Positions 35,771 to 46,992 of a stretch of 64,000 bases of DNA are shown here, in pieces. The notes beneath the pieces are model-generated. The model had not been told where the DNA came from. It did no database searches and saw only the letters and a program-made list of their open reading frames with translations. Location: contig NC_066848.1 of NCBI RefSeq assembly GCF_001640805.2, positions 24,267,512 to 24,331,511 on the forward strand, given 5' to 3'. A program made the translations under genes and the position numbers. Position 1 is the stretch's first letter. Each line of letters begins with the position of its first letter. Source of the stretch: Lates calcarifer (Eukaryota; Chordata; Actinopteri; Centropomidae).

Positions 35771-37899
35771 CCACATGCAATTTTTTTCTCTTTCTTTTAA
35801 GTTATGTGCCAAATGTCTAAATTCTTTCAGAGTCTTTGGTGCTGTGATTAGCATAGATGCTATACATCTTAAGTCTGTGAAAATATAGTGATTCACAGAA
35901 GGTACACTTTAGTAATTACCTTTACATTTTGTGCTGATAAAATAGATTAAATGTTATAGAATGCCAAGATGATTAAAAATCATCATTAAGTAAATTCAGT
36001 TCAAATTTGTGGACACACATTTATTTCCTAGACTTTCGAGTACCTTCATTCTACTCCAATGTAACATCAATATAACAAACATGATACTTAATAATGTAAT
36101 AATGATGTTTTGTCAGTTTATTTGATGGGTACTGACATCTGTCTGCAAGAATCATTTAGTTCTGGTCCTTCGTGACTGGTGTTTAGTTATAGCAAGCCAC
36201 TCATAGTGCTTAAATGTGCAGGAGTCTGGGTGCTAATTAGCAGTTTAACATAATCCTGCTGAGAGACAGAAACAGAGAAGAACATGACCAGGAAGAAAAG
36301 GACTGTAGTTGCTACATGTAGAAGCCACTGTGGTAAAATGTTAAGATTCACCTTTTCTGTCTTTAACTGCTCATGCTCTCTGACAGTTTTGTGTAGTCTA
36401 ACAATAAATGTGAAATATCTCTCTCGCTTCTTGCGTCCACTTTAGTTGCTTAACTGAGTTGCAGGCCATATGTTTAATTTCCCTAAGCTATGATGTGGTT
36501 TGATGCAAGTGTTGAGTTTATAAATTTCAAACGCAATATTTAGAGTAAAAATCAGACAACAGCTTTATGTTGTCATATTCTATATTATAGGGCATTGTAA
36601 CATTAAAATTATTGTTGTGCTTACAGAGTTGAGTTTATGTTGAAATTGTGTTAGAGAAGTGTTGAGTCAAATGTCTGGTCATTTTAGAGGATGTGATTTG
36701 TGGTGCTGTTGAACTGTATTGTATTACACAGAGAGGTGTTTCTGTTATTTAACCTAATCTCACTGACAAATGGGGTGAACAAAATAATACAAACACTTGT
36801 CCTGAAAGCAAGGCAATACAATTCAACTGCACAGCACCACAAACTGCAACCTCCAAAATGACCATAGAGTTGACCCTCTCTACAAACTTAACATTATGAC
36901 TATCATTACAGTAGAATTTACTGCAGGACTGTTCAATCAATAAATATCAAACTGCCAACTGGCTGTATGTGTACATTTATTTTGAATGTGCAGGTCTACA
37001 GTATAATCATGTACTATAGACTTAGGGTGTATTTTGTTTTCTTATGTCATGTGTTTCTTTTTCTTTTTTTTTTTTTTTTTTTTTTAAATATTGTTTAAAA
37101 AAAAGGCATTTCTTAACCAGATTTTTTAGGTGATTATAATTTATGCACCAATTTATTTGGAGCGCCACAAGGGTCAACAGTCAAAGGTTTTGAATACTTT
37201 CGTAAAGTGTTTGTGTGTGATTTTTAATAAAATAAAATAAAATAAATAATTTATCCATTTTGAATTAAATCTCCAACACAACATGGTGTAAAAAGCAAAG
37301 AGGTTAGAATACTTGTAACCACTGTATATTTGGAAAAAAAATAAAATAAATAAATAAACATTTTGAGACATGACTATAAACTAACTGACACAGTGGGGAC
37401 CAGATCTGCAAACTTTGTGTATTTGGTAATCCAAGCCTTGGCTGACTATTCAGCTACTAACCAGAACTTTTTTGTTGGCATTTTGTGGCCCTAAATCGAG
37501 GCAGATTTTACCCCTGTTCAGATACGGGATAACACCAACAGACAACAGATGTGACAGAAAATTATTTTCTTACTTTTACCCTATATCAGGCATTTTTGAC
37601 TGTACTTTCTCACAGTTATTTCTAGAAAAAAATGACACTTTAGCAGCTGTAATCATTACTTACAGTAGATCTTCTTACAGTTTGATGTTGGATTGCAGGG
37701 TGGATCCATGAATGGCAGGTGAGTCCACTAACTTTGCTGGAAGGTCCCTCCATCTTCTCTCATTTAACATCCACAGAGAGGATATTATTTGGTGAAGGTG
37801 ATGATTTATTAGATGTAGGTCACCAAAGTATCATATTAGAAGGAGCCAGTGTTCACTTGATATTTGCTCTCTATTATAATGATAAAAACTACAAGGTCA
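35771..37899. other. Noncoding, no gene recognised
   Basis: T-run of about 22 at 37064-37085, AAAAT repeats near 37227-37247 and AAATAAAT at 37338-37360. The segment 37480-37800 is more complex but unassigned. Confidence 0.5.
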
Positions 37900-38200
37900 A
37901 ATTTGGACTTAAGCTGAAGTACAGCAAGTTCTGCACCTCTTTACACACATTTGTAACAAATCGAAGGAGAGAATTTAAACGCAGAGACAGGGGAGAGAAT
38001 CATAATGATTTAAGCAATAAATTTTCAGTCTGCTGAAATTACAGCAGGCCCGAGCAGCAGCGGCAGCCACAGAATCTGTAATTATCCCTTGAATTCAATA
38101 AAAGCAAGGAAGAACAAAGAGCGAGGAAAACAGTTCACTGGTAAGTAAAGCGGTTTTGTGAATTGCCGCTACACTAGTACAGGATAACACCAAAGATAAT
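37900..38200. promoter_or_regulatory. Candidate conserved noncoding element
   Basis: Contains ATCATAATGATTTAAGC, CAGTCTGCTGAAATTACAGC, CCCGAGCAGCAGCGGCAGCC and CTGTAATTATCCCTTGAATTC. Balanced composition, CpGs, multiple TAAT cores, no repeat words. Confidence 0.35.
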
Positions 38201-38359
38201 AGCTTCATCTTCTTTTTTTTCTTTCATTCTACCTGAAGAGCAACTTCACAGGGGTGCCACAGTGTTCTGAGGCAGAATCGATAACACTATCAAAGGGCAG
38301 AATCTCAACCTTAATGAAAGGAAAGAAAATACTGCAGGCTACAGGCACTGAAAGACCAC

Positions 38360-38840
38360 TAGAGATCTATGCGTATCAGCACGCCTGAGACTAAATATGA
38401 AATCAATTCATTACACCCTTTATTTCTTTCTCAAACACAGTTCGACGCTGAGATAACAAATTTAGCTGCTACCTCCTTTATTTTCCCACTTTTTTTTTAT
38501 TCTTCTCTCTTTTTCTCTTTTCTCCCATCTCTCTCCCAATTAATGGAAAGACATGCAGTGGACACTTTCCAGCAACGGAAGCAGCATAAATAGATTAAAT
38601 TGCAGAGGAGATTATAATTTATCATTTCTTTATTAAAAAGTAATGCGGGTGAATTAACTTTGAATTAAATTCTATTTGCATGGCATTACTGGAATCATCT
38701 GTGTAAATGGCTTAAAATCTCAAATGGGACATTGTTCCCTCCAACAGTATAATTGTGGAGAAAGAACTTTTTTTCATTATCCAGGGAATTATAAGAGACC
38801 AGAAATTAATCTGAAACTATTGGAATAGTGTGAGAGGTGA
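38360..38840. promoter_or_regulatory. Candidate conserved noncoding element
   Basis: Complex, strongly homeodomain-flavoured sequence: ATGAAATCAATTCATTAC, CCCAATTAATGGAAAG, AGATTATAATTTATC, GTGAATTAACTTTGAATT, and a perfect octamer ATTTGCAT at 38674-38681 (POU-type site). Ends before a C/A-run boundary at 38850. The small plus-strand frame at 38369-38593 is incidental. Confidence 0.4.
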
Positions 38841-39639
38841 GACTTTAATCACCCCCCCGCACCCCCGCTCCCTCTCTATTAAAAAAAAAAAAAAAAAAAC
38901 TTTTCAAGAATCTTGTGAATGTCTGTCTTATTGCAACTTTAGCACATTGTATTATATCAAAAATAGAAATGAATCAAGATAATAGGCGCTGGGCTCACAG
39001 CTGACACACTCACAGACTGACCACACATACAGTATACTGTACATGTCAACATTATTAGACAACCTTTACAATATAGGATCATAAATCAGTCAGGACAGGA
39101 CAATGTGAGGCCCTCACAACATTCTAAGTCAAAATCTTGACAGTACTGTATAGCATTATGTTAGCCAAACAATATAACAATATGGGAACAGAAAGAAACT
39201 TGTCAAGAATAGTCAGGACGAACATGCTGGCATAACCCAGTTAGTATCTCATGAAAGTGGCATACATTTGCTGCTGTTGGTTGAAAATTCAATTTGAACT
39301 TTAATAAAGTGTCCATGCTGCAGATGCAGAGAGGATGATGAAATCTTGTCCAAACATTTGTTCCACAACAGATCAACACAAACACTACACAACATCCTAT
39401 ACTAGACAAAACAGTACAACAAACCATTAAAAGGAAAGTTGTGACTCTAGTTACATTCTGTTCAATTTCAACATTTTGGTATCTGGGGTATCTGTAACCT
39501 GGGGGTGGAGGAGCTGCAGCACCCACAGTGGTCCAACTTCCCACAGGTACATGATGCTGTTAATGTCAAGCAAAAATCGGCTTGTTTACTGCCCAAACAA
39601 TCTACAAGAGAAGGCAAGAATGTGCAGCTTGTACATAAG
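38841..39639. other. Noncoding; one unassigned 113-codon frame on minus
   Basis: A-run at 38881-38899. On the minus strand 39544-39203 encodes a non-repetitive peptide with GAAAPPPPGYRYPRYQNVEI then a hydrophobic stretch (MVCCTVLSSIGCCVVFVLIC). A Pro-rich head plus one membrane-like segment is intriguing, but the adjacent MITE fragment and the general texture suggest an interspersed repeat rather than a gene. Confidence 0.35.
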
Positions 39640-39676
39640 CAGTGGTAGTATAGTATTCAGATCATTTACTTAAAGG
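39640..39676 (+). mobile_element. hAT-type MITE 5' fragment
   Basis: GCAGTGGTAGTATAGTATTC followed by AGATCATTTACTTAAA matches the left end of the element at 13549, then stops. Confidence 0.5.
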
Positions 39677-39960
39677 ATAACTCCAGGATCTTTGAACCTG
39701 GAACTTATTTTCCCACGTTTTTTGGGTGTAAATTATTGAACAATCTTTGGGATCAGTGTATCTGCTGAAATGTAACTCAGGACAATTGTCCATGTCAAGG
39801 ACATTTTGTCCACTGACAAAAACAGTTGTTATGTTATGCTAGCAGAACATGGGAGTTGCTCGACCCATTAATTAGTTAGTGTTACCACACACAATAGCCA
39901 CTATCGACTGTAAAGGTTCTCGCCTTTACATTAATTCAACATAATCTGGCTGCATGGCTT
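39677..39960 (+). repeat. Probable interspersed repeat, family unknown
   Basis: AAGGATAACTCCAGGATCTTTGAACCTGG and the following GTAAATTATTGAACAATCTTT resemble a common teleost repeat that starts AAAGGATAACTCC. It joins the MITE fragment directly, suggesting nested insertion. Assignment is from memory. Confidence 0.4.
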
Positions 39961-40309
39961 CAATAACAGTTTTTTTTTTTTTTTTTTAATGGCACAGTTT
40001 AATGAAATTGTTTAAAACAAGGAATGGAGTGAGAGACTAAGAAAAGAGAGGCAGACATTGATGAGCAATTTGATTGGCACATGACTCATGGGACATACCA
40101 AATGAGAGAAGACCCAGGGGACAGGAGGAGATTTGATTAGCTGGGCATGGTGAAAATGGAGTGTACCACGACTAATTCAAGACAGAGCAATGAGAGATTG
40201 AAAAATCGCCCAAGCCTAATACTCCACATTGCAGTTTTTATTGAAATTCAATACATCTTAGCAAATGTCTCCTTGCCTCTCTGCCTCTCTTTGTTTTTAC
40301 CATGAACTG

Positions 40310-40355
<46 letters not shown>

Positions 40356-40635
40356 AAGTTGGTTCATGAGACAAACATTTAAAAGACACATATCACACAC
40401 ACACACAAATATACACACAAATGTGCACTCATATAGAGATTCACACACTTAAAAACACACACACACTGAGGGGCTTATTTTTCTCCAAGTGGAGTATGTT
40501 TTTAGTTCAATCATCACTCTTTGATACTGAGCCATTTTGCACATGCTCAAGGGCATGTGCTGAAGATGTGGAGGAAAAACGTGGAAACACACACACACAC
40601 ATGCTCCAACATACATCCACTGATTGTGATTGGCC
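39961..40635. repeat. T-run and (CA)n arrays
   Basis: T18 at 39970-39987; (CA)n of about 21 units at 40310-40352; smaller CA patches at 40395-40410, 40456-40468 and 40587-40600. Nothing coding. Confidence 0.85.
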
Positions 40636-40725
40636 TAGATGGTTTGGGTGTTAAGGCGGTAGAGCAATAGTCTCCAGCACAATGTCAGAGCTGAGCCCAG
40701 CTGTGGTGACTATTGATATGGCTGG
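40636..40725 (+). mobile_element. tRNA-headed SINE relic (weak)
   Basis: TGGTTTGGGTGTTAAGGCGG has box A character, with AGAGCAATAGTCTCC and GAGCTGAGCCCAGC where box B would lie. Wording parallels the segment at 42546. Diverged and without a clear tail. Confidence 0.35.
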
Positions 40726-41469
40726 CACAGACAGGAGCACCCTGAGGCCATAGCAGGCTTCAGCTTTAGTTAAGTGCAGCCTAAACTGGCCACAGTACAG
40801 CTGATGCATGAGGTGTGACAAGGTTCAGCATAGTCTGCATGCTGGTTTTAATTGATGATTATGAAGTGATGTGGTGTTTGTTCAGTTTGGTATTTACTTC
40901 CAGTATGTATATATTTCTTGAATTTATTCATAGCTTAATATCATATTTGAGAAATGATTGCTTAGCATAATGAATTTTGTTACAGCATATAGAGGGTAAT
41001 TGTTATTTATACAACCTTTGCACAGTGGGTGAGGAAGGTCAGCACCCTGAAACTTAAGAAAACATGTACATTTCAAAACACAAGCAAAGGAAGAAAAGAT
41101 CGGTACATCACATTTAGAAGAAACTGCAAATACAGAATCAATGCAAATCAGATGAACACACAAGGATGTGCACTTTGTTAAATTTTATTCATTCATTTAT
41201 TTATTCATTTCATTTTAGTTTTCATATGATTGCAGGACTCTAATTTTATTGGAGATACAGTGGTTGAAGTTCTTTTTTTTCTCAAATACTGCACTACAGC
41301 TGGATTTTCCTTACTTATATTACTACAAGGCAAATATAGAATTTTATTCCACCACATGTATTCAACAACTTCAACTTCTCACCCAGCTACAACATTAAAA
41401 TGTTGTTAATATTTTAATACATAGTAATAATAAGTAAGAAATAATATAATAATACAATAATTTAAGCAG
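40726..41469. other. Noncoding, AT-rich
   Basis: No feature recognised apart from ATGCAAAT at 41141-41148 and ATTTATTCATTT repeats near 41185-41215. Confidence 0.5.
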
Positions 41470-41990
41470 AACACGCCCAAAGCACCAGATCCGTAGAGGA
41501 AGGGGTCTACCACAGGATGCATGGAAATTGTACAGGAACATCTGTGCCGAGTATGGATCAGAAGTCCTTAAGTCCCAATGGGCCACACCACTGAAAATGG
41601 TTGAGAACAACAGAGTTAAGATCCTGTGGGATTTCAAGTTCCAGACTGACAAGCAGCTGCTGGCTAACCAACCAGACATAGTGGTGGTCGATAAGGAGCA
41701 GAGGAAGACAGTTGTGATCTATGTGGCAATCCCAGTTGATAGTAACATCAACAAGAAGGAGCACGAGAAGATTGAGAAGTACCAGGGGCTGAAGGAACAA
41801 CTGCAGCACGTGAGAGGGGCCCCAGCAGATTTGAGGTACAACATCTGAGGTCTCTGTCCACATGAGTACAGTACTAGGAACAGCTATGACTCTGTGCAGA
41901 ACCCTCCTTAACTCCCAGGCCTCTGATAGAGAACCTGAGCATGAGGGCGGCAAACCACTCACAAAATTTTGAAAACAATAGTCCATAAAT
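41470..41990 (+). mobile_element. Non-LTR retrotransposon C-terminal fragment (restriction-like endonuclease)
   Basis: The open 106-codon frame at 41528-41848 reads YRNICAEYGSEV...KILWDFKFQTDK...NQPDIVVVDKEQRK...VAIPVDSNINKKEHEKIEKY. This is the C-terminal domain of LINEs that carry a PD-(D/E)XK restriction-like endonuclease instead of an APE nuclease (R4/Rex6, NeSL or Hero-type clades). Downstream, at 41870-41950, GTACTAGGAACAGCTATGAC and CAGAACCCTCCTTAACTCCC are recognisable as the terminal coding and 3' sequence after a small deletion. Only the 3' end of the element is present. Confidence 0.75.
41528..41848 (+). pseudogene. Restriction-like endonuclease domain, catalytic Asp lost
   Basis: The P-D of the PD-(D/E)XK motif is present (NQPDIVVVD, residues about 48-56). 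In the next strand the family normally has V-I-D-V-A; here it is V-I-Y-V-A (residues about 63-67), a single G-to-T change turning GAT into TAT. The following lysine-rich helix KKEHEKIEKYQGL is intact, but the last part diverges after LKEQLQHV. The ORF has no start of its own: the Met at 41528 is internal to the domain. Not a host gene. Confidence 0.7.
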
Positions 41991-42545
41991 CCAAAGATGG
42001 AGATAGTAAGGGGGACAAATATCACGCCAAACATATTATTGCCCTGACATATGTGCATTGTTGAATTTTACAACAGTTTCAGCTGATGGTATCAGCCAGA
42101 GCAAACAGACTTTGACTAAACGGAGGAGGATATCAAAACAAAAACTTGTTCAGTGTATCAACTTCTTATTGAAACATCAGACTCTTGCATTTCAATCATT
42201 TCATAAAATGCAGTGGTCAAACTGTAGTTGTTAACATGATGTAATCAGCTGTTTACACCTTAAATTTTTTGATAACAACTTGCTCTTGTTGCATGCTCAG
42301 ATTTGATACTTTGATGCATTTTCTTTAAACCATTACATATCTAAATATTTCATGTACATTTGAGTGCATGCAGCATGCATTCATTTGAAATATATTATGC
42401 ATGCCAACTGCATTTTATGGACATGTCCACAGACATGTCACTGAACACATTCTGATGGCACATGTGAACTATTTTTACATGTAAAAAAAATATTACTTTA
42501 CCCATTAATGTGACTGTAAAAGAACAACCAATCAGCTGGAGGTTC
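41991..42545. other. Noncoding, no feature recognised
   Basis: AT-rich spacer with ATGCAGCATGCATTCATTTG near 42368. Nothing supported. Confidence 0.5.
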
Positions 42546-42632
42546 CTGTTGGCCTAGTGTTTAAGACACATACCATATACTGTGATCTCAGGGCTGAGTT
42601 TGGCCAGGGACCCTTGTTGCAAGGCAAAAGTG
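42546..42632 (+). mobile_element. tRNA-headed SINE relic
   Basis: TTGGCCTAGTGTTTAAGACA corresponds to a box A region, CTGAGTTTGGCC to the degenerate box B, and GGGACCCTTGTTGCAAGG to the body wording (GGACCTTTGCTGCATGTC) of a common fish SINE. The box B is eroded. Confidence 0.55.
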
Positions 42633-43209
42633 GCCAAAAATACTGAAAACATACTGAACTCTTCTTTTTTTTAAAAGTTATATCTCTGTTACAGATTCTG
42701 TCCCAATTTCGTCAAAACTCTACTGAGTCTGACGTCTTCCTTGTGTGGCCATTTGGAACTTTTCACAAAGAAAACTGTGTTTTATAATATAATTGATGTG
42801 CGCTCACATTGACATACACACATACACATTTGCACATGGGGGTAGTGGCACTAACAACAGCTCAACAGTCTCCTCATACCCCCTAATGCCTCTTTCACAC
42901 CAAAAGCAAAATATATTTTTAATCACTTTCCATTTTTTTATTAACTCTATATCTTTTCTTCTGTGCACCATTACTCACCCCCCCCCCCATTTTCATCCTT
43001 CGCTTTCTTGCACCCTCTCCCTCACACACTTCTCATCTCCATCTGTTCTTGAATACTAACAAATACTGTATATGCTATATACACACACACACACATGCAC
43101 ACTCAGGCATATGGACAAGTGCATGCAAAATCACACTCTTTCTCTCACTCACACATGCACACACCTACCCCTAGTGTCTTGTCCTCCCTCTCTTCATGTC
43201 TCTCCCTTT
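42633..43209. other. Noncoding; C-run, CA and pyrimidine patches
   Basis: C10 at 42979-42988, CA at 43080-43094, pyrimidine-rich 43155-43215. No gene. Confidence 0.55.
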
Positions 43210-43470
43210 CATTTCCCTCTCTCTCTGCATTTGCTTGGAAAATGTTTGAACTCTTCGGCTCGCTAAGATGTTGGTGAAACAGAATATGAATTAGTCCCCC
43301 TCCCCATCTGTCCTAATGCTGCTGCTGCTTATGCACCCAACAACCACCAAGCCCTCCCCATGCATAAATAATAAAACAATACAAAAGGAGGAGAGGCCCG
43401 CTGTCGAGGCACACATGAAAGAAGTGCTGAACTCCGAGTCGGAATGACAGGATTCAAAACTTCCTCAGAG
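43210..43470. promoter_or_regulatory. Candidate conserved noncoding element
   Basis: TCTTCGGCTCGCTAAGATG, AGAATATGAATTAGTCC, CTAATGCTGCTGCTGCTTATGC, CATGCATAAATAATAAAAC and CCCGCTGTCGAGGCACAC. CpG-containing, non-repetitive island following a pyrimidine tract. Confidence 0.32.
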
Positions 43471-45139
43471 AGAGTAAGCAGGGTGTGGTGGGGAACTAGG
43501 GGGTGGAATGGTGGATACTATGAAATGGAGAAAGTGTATGTGTACATGTTTATGTGAGACTATCCTCCTATGCAAAACAAGGCAATAGATCTTATGTGCA
43601 AACAGCTTATTATGACCCACAGCTATGTTTTATTGTAGGGCAACTTCTTCATAGTAATTATGATGGGAGCCAATGAGGAAGTCAGGTGATGTAGTTTATT
43701 GGGTGACAAGGTCCACATTAGGAGAAGGTTGAGGTGGATGGAGGAGTTGACAAAACACAGAACTTTCAGAAGACAACTGTTTGTTCCCAGTTGAAACCAA
43801 CAGCCATTGCTGTTTGATCAATGAACGTTCCTTAACCTTAACTGTGTGTTTGTTATTGTAAGAATGATGCCAAGGGTCCTCTAACCTTGAACTGTGCCTA
43901 TACCTGCCGACAACTAAAGAAACCAACTGTTCCACAAGCTTAACTGTTCAGGTTGGTTAGTTCTTGTTGGTTTATGTATGGGGACTGTGTACGTGTGTGG
44001 ATATCCACACATTCATAGTGTAGTCAAACATTTTATCAAACACATAGTTTGACTGTTGATCTCTGAAGAAAAGAGTAACATTGTAAATTCTCAAATCATA
44101 ATTGGTATTCTAATAATGGCAGACTCTCATGATCAGTGTGGTGAGGCCAACACACAAAAATAATCAATAAATAATTTAATCAGTGCAACAGAGTCATTTC
44201 ATACTCACCACTCTGGTGCTGACAATGATGAAGCCCATGATGTCGATTAGGTATATTATACTTAATCTATATAATTTATATTAAATTATCAAGGCAACAG
44301 GTAAACATGTAGGGATTAGCAACAGCAAACAGCATTAACAAATTAAAATAAGTTGATCAAAAACGGAGGGTTTCTCAAAGCAATTATATCATAATGTCAT
44401 AATATCTGTCAATATACATTAATCTGCATAGGAGGATCCACTGTGTTTTTGGAGAGGTGTTTATAAGCCATATTGAGGTGGCATGAGCACATTCTGATTG
44501 AATGATCAAATAAGCAATATAACAATACAATATAGAATTGCTGTCATGAATAACAATTTAATTTTGTATCAATACAATATTATTTTGTATACAATATTTC
44601 CACCCTGACCCTTAGAAATTATGTTCATATGGAATTAAACTGCTTCCCCAAATATGTATTTGCAACATAACTGGTAGCTGAATTGCATTAGGCCACACTG
44701 TTCTTTGACTGAAGGAACTGCAACATTTATTAACAGCAGAGGTGTTTGACAATATGCATGAGTCACAATTATTTTTTTTCTAAGATAGGACGTAATTTCT
44801 AAAATACAGGGTTGAATAATATATAATGATATTAATTATGTTTATAAGAAGCTTAAAAGACAGAAAAAAGTTTTGCCTGTCAGAATTCATTCAGTCATCA
44901 GTTTTGCATTTTAATACACACACTTCAGATTGTCTCAAACACTTTAAGCTTAATGTACACACACACACACACACCGCACGCACAAAACCTGTAATTTTAC
45001 CATCAGAAGAACCGCACCTTTCCATTGATTTTATGAACATAAAATTCACATGTCCAATTTTGTGCTGACTATTACCTTTTATTTTTCTCTTTCCTCATGT
45101 CATCCAGCCTTCCCAGGTTTCTCTCTCTCTCTCTCTATC
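43471..45139. other. Noncoding; minor palindrome and CA tract
   Basis: An 18-base perfect palindrome (TGTGTGGATATCCACACA, 43994-44011), (CA)n at 44958-44974, and AT-rich sequence otherwise. No gene. Confidence 0.5.
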
Positions 45140-45495
45140 TCTCTCTTTTATGAAGTCCTGCATATGTATTAAGAGGGATTTTGTTGTCCCCAGACACCAA
45201 TTTGCATAAAGTGGATGCCATCATCAGTTCAAGAGAGGCAAATTATTTCCCTGGCAACATCACACTTTCTCCTTCTTTTATTATTTATTAATTTTTAACA
45301 TGGTGCAAGCTGGGGCTTGTTAGGACCATTTAACCAGATATGCTAAATATCGCTCTCCTTAAAGCGCCTTCATCAATGAACAGCGACAGGGGTGGGCTAG
45401 TACCCAGAAGAAATTATTGAATTAAGGACTCAGCCAATCGTTTCCCCTACAATTCTCCCACAGCCGTAGCTGCAGCCTGCCTGCATGCATGCTTG
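45140..45495. promoter_or_regulatory. Candidate conserved noncoding element
   Basis: Complex sequence with a perfect octamer ATTTGCAT at 45200-45207, GATGCCATCATCAGTTCAAG, GGCAAATTATTTCCCTGG, TATGCTAAATATCGC, TTAAAGCGCCTTCATC, GAAATTATTGAATTAAGG and CAGCCAATCGTTTCC. It ends at a TGCATGCATGC tract. Inference from texture and motif density. Confidence 0.4.
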
Positions 45496-45658
45496 TGATT
45501 GCTTTTTAGTATGTGTGTGTCTTAGACTGTGTAAATGTGTTATTTAAATTATTTATAGAGTCAGGTTTAACTGTAGGTGGTGTGTCCGTGTGTGTCATTT
45601 ACAAAATTATTTATTTTGGAAAACCGAAAATATGGAATGGAAGATGAGAACATTGACT
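45496..45658. other. Noncoding spacer
   Basis: TG-rich and AT-rich; no feature. Confidence 0.4.
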
Positions 45659-46010
45659 GGATATACACTACAAAGTATTTGGACATCCAAACATTATCCC
45701 TTGGTGATGGTTGAACTTCTCATTCAAAACAACAGACATAAATGTGCTACTATAACAGCCTTCACTCTTCTGCTTTTCAGACTTCCCAGTACATTGAACT
45801 TAGCTGCAGGGATTTTCTCCCAGTCAGCCAAAACAGTGAAAGTGAGGTCCAACAGTGTTGTTGGGTGATGAGGTCAGACTCATAGCTAATGTTCCAGGTC
45901 ATACTCATAGTTAATGTTCCAGGTCATACCAAAAGTGCTGGATGGGGTTGGCTCTCAAGTCAGGTAGGGACATATTATTCTGGTGCTGTGGGTCATGCTG
46001 GAGGTCAACT
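45659..46010 (+). mobile_element. Teleost DNA-transposon relic, class uncertain
   Basis: GGATATACACTACAAAGTATTTGGACATCC, then CTACTATAACAGCCTTCACTC, GGGATTTTCTCCCAGTCAG, AGTGAGGTC and GATGGGGTTGGCTCTCAAGT follow the order of a very common fish repeat that starts TATATGGACAAAAGTATTGG. The usual right end is missing. A 25-base segment is tandemly duplicated inside (45878-45902, 45903-45927). Confidence 0.6.
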
Positions 46011-46952
46011 AACTATAAACATAAAAACGGATTGTAATAAACTGCTTGCTGATAACCTTTAGTGTTGTTTTTAGGGTAGGATGTTCTAGCTCACTGACTG
46101 CCGGCTGGTTCCCTCAACATGTGAGTAATATGAAATAATTTACTGGTATCGCTCTTCTAGACTTTCAAAATTTTAGTGGACTAATGGATCAAGTTCTAAA
46201 AATAGAGTAATTGAGGATGTTTGTGAAACTCAAAGAATTTACATTCATTGATATACAGCCATCTGTTGTGTAAATGATTATTATATACTTTTAGTTTTGA
46301 CACTAAAGTACATAAATACATCAATCAAACATAAAGAATATAATATAATTCTAAAAAAAAATAAAATTGAAAAAATAAATAGTATTAAATATCATAATGA
46401 AAATGAAAACTGATTACATGCTACTCTAACAGATGTATTAATGTTTGTATACAGGAAAACTGTGTATCATGTGAGCCTGCAATACTGAATACGCACACTA
46501 CACTAAATCTGTCTCACAGCATACTGCTGTTACATTAAAGCCTCCTTGAAACAGAGATCCCAATATATTGCTGTTAAGAAGGCCCCTCATTGTGCTGCCT
46601 TTGCTTATTTACACTGGACCAAACAAAGGCATCATTTTGCTGCCCCCATGTGTGATTGTAGATAGCATGTGTGATGTGACGTGATGTGATGTGACGTGAT
46701 ATACGACACATCACTTCCTGTGCCTGTCCGTGCTGGGTATTCCTTTTACACAGGTGTCATTTTGGCTATATAACTACTTCTGCCGGCTTGAAGATGGAAC
46801 AATAACAGACAGAGAGAATAGGTGAATCCATACTCTCGATCAACATTTCACAACCGTGAAATCCATTTTTAATCCAGATTATTGTAAAAATTTCACTTAA
46901 GAGTTGAACTTTTGAATGGAAAATTTATATTTTATGGTGATCACTCATTAAA
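46011..46952. other. Noncoding; possible 5' leader of the DIRS relic
   Basis: Mostly AT-rich to 46480. From about 46550 the sequence changes in character, with GCTTATTTACACTGGACC, GTGATGTGACGTGATG repeats (46669-46700) and GGCTATATAACTACTTC (TATA-like, 46773-46789). This could be the promoter/leader of the retroelement that follows, but no boundary is visible. Confidence 0.35.
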
Positions 46953-46992
46953 AGAGCACTACAGTGTCAGAGTTCTGACACTGTAGTGCTCT
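46953..46992. repeat. Perfect 19-bp hairpin, 2-base spacer
   Basis: 46953-46971 is the exact reverse complement of 46974-46992, leaving only GT between. The arm core is GAGCACTACAGTGTCAG. It sits just upstream of the first open segment of the DIRS-like relic. Confidence 0.95.

Noticed and set aside
41558..42058. 166-codon minus-strand frame
   Set aside because: It is the antisense shadow of the restriction-like endonuclease LINE fragment on the plus strand.
45659..45868. 92-codon open frame at 45590-45868
   Set aside because: It overlaps a DNA-transposon relic whose wording is noncoding in the family as I know it.
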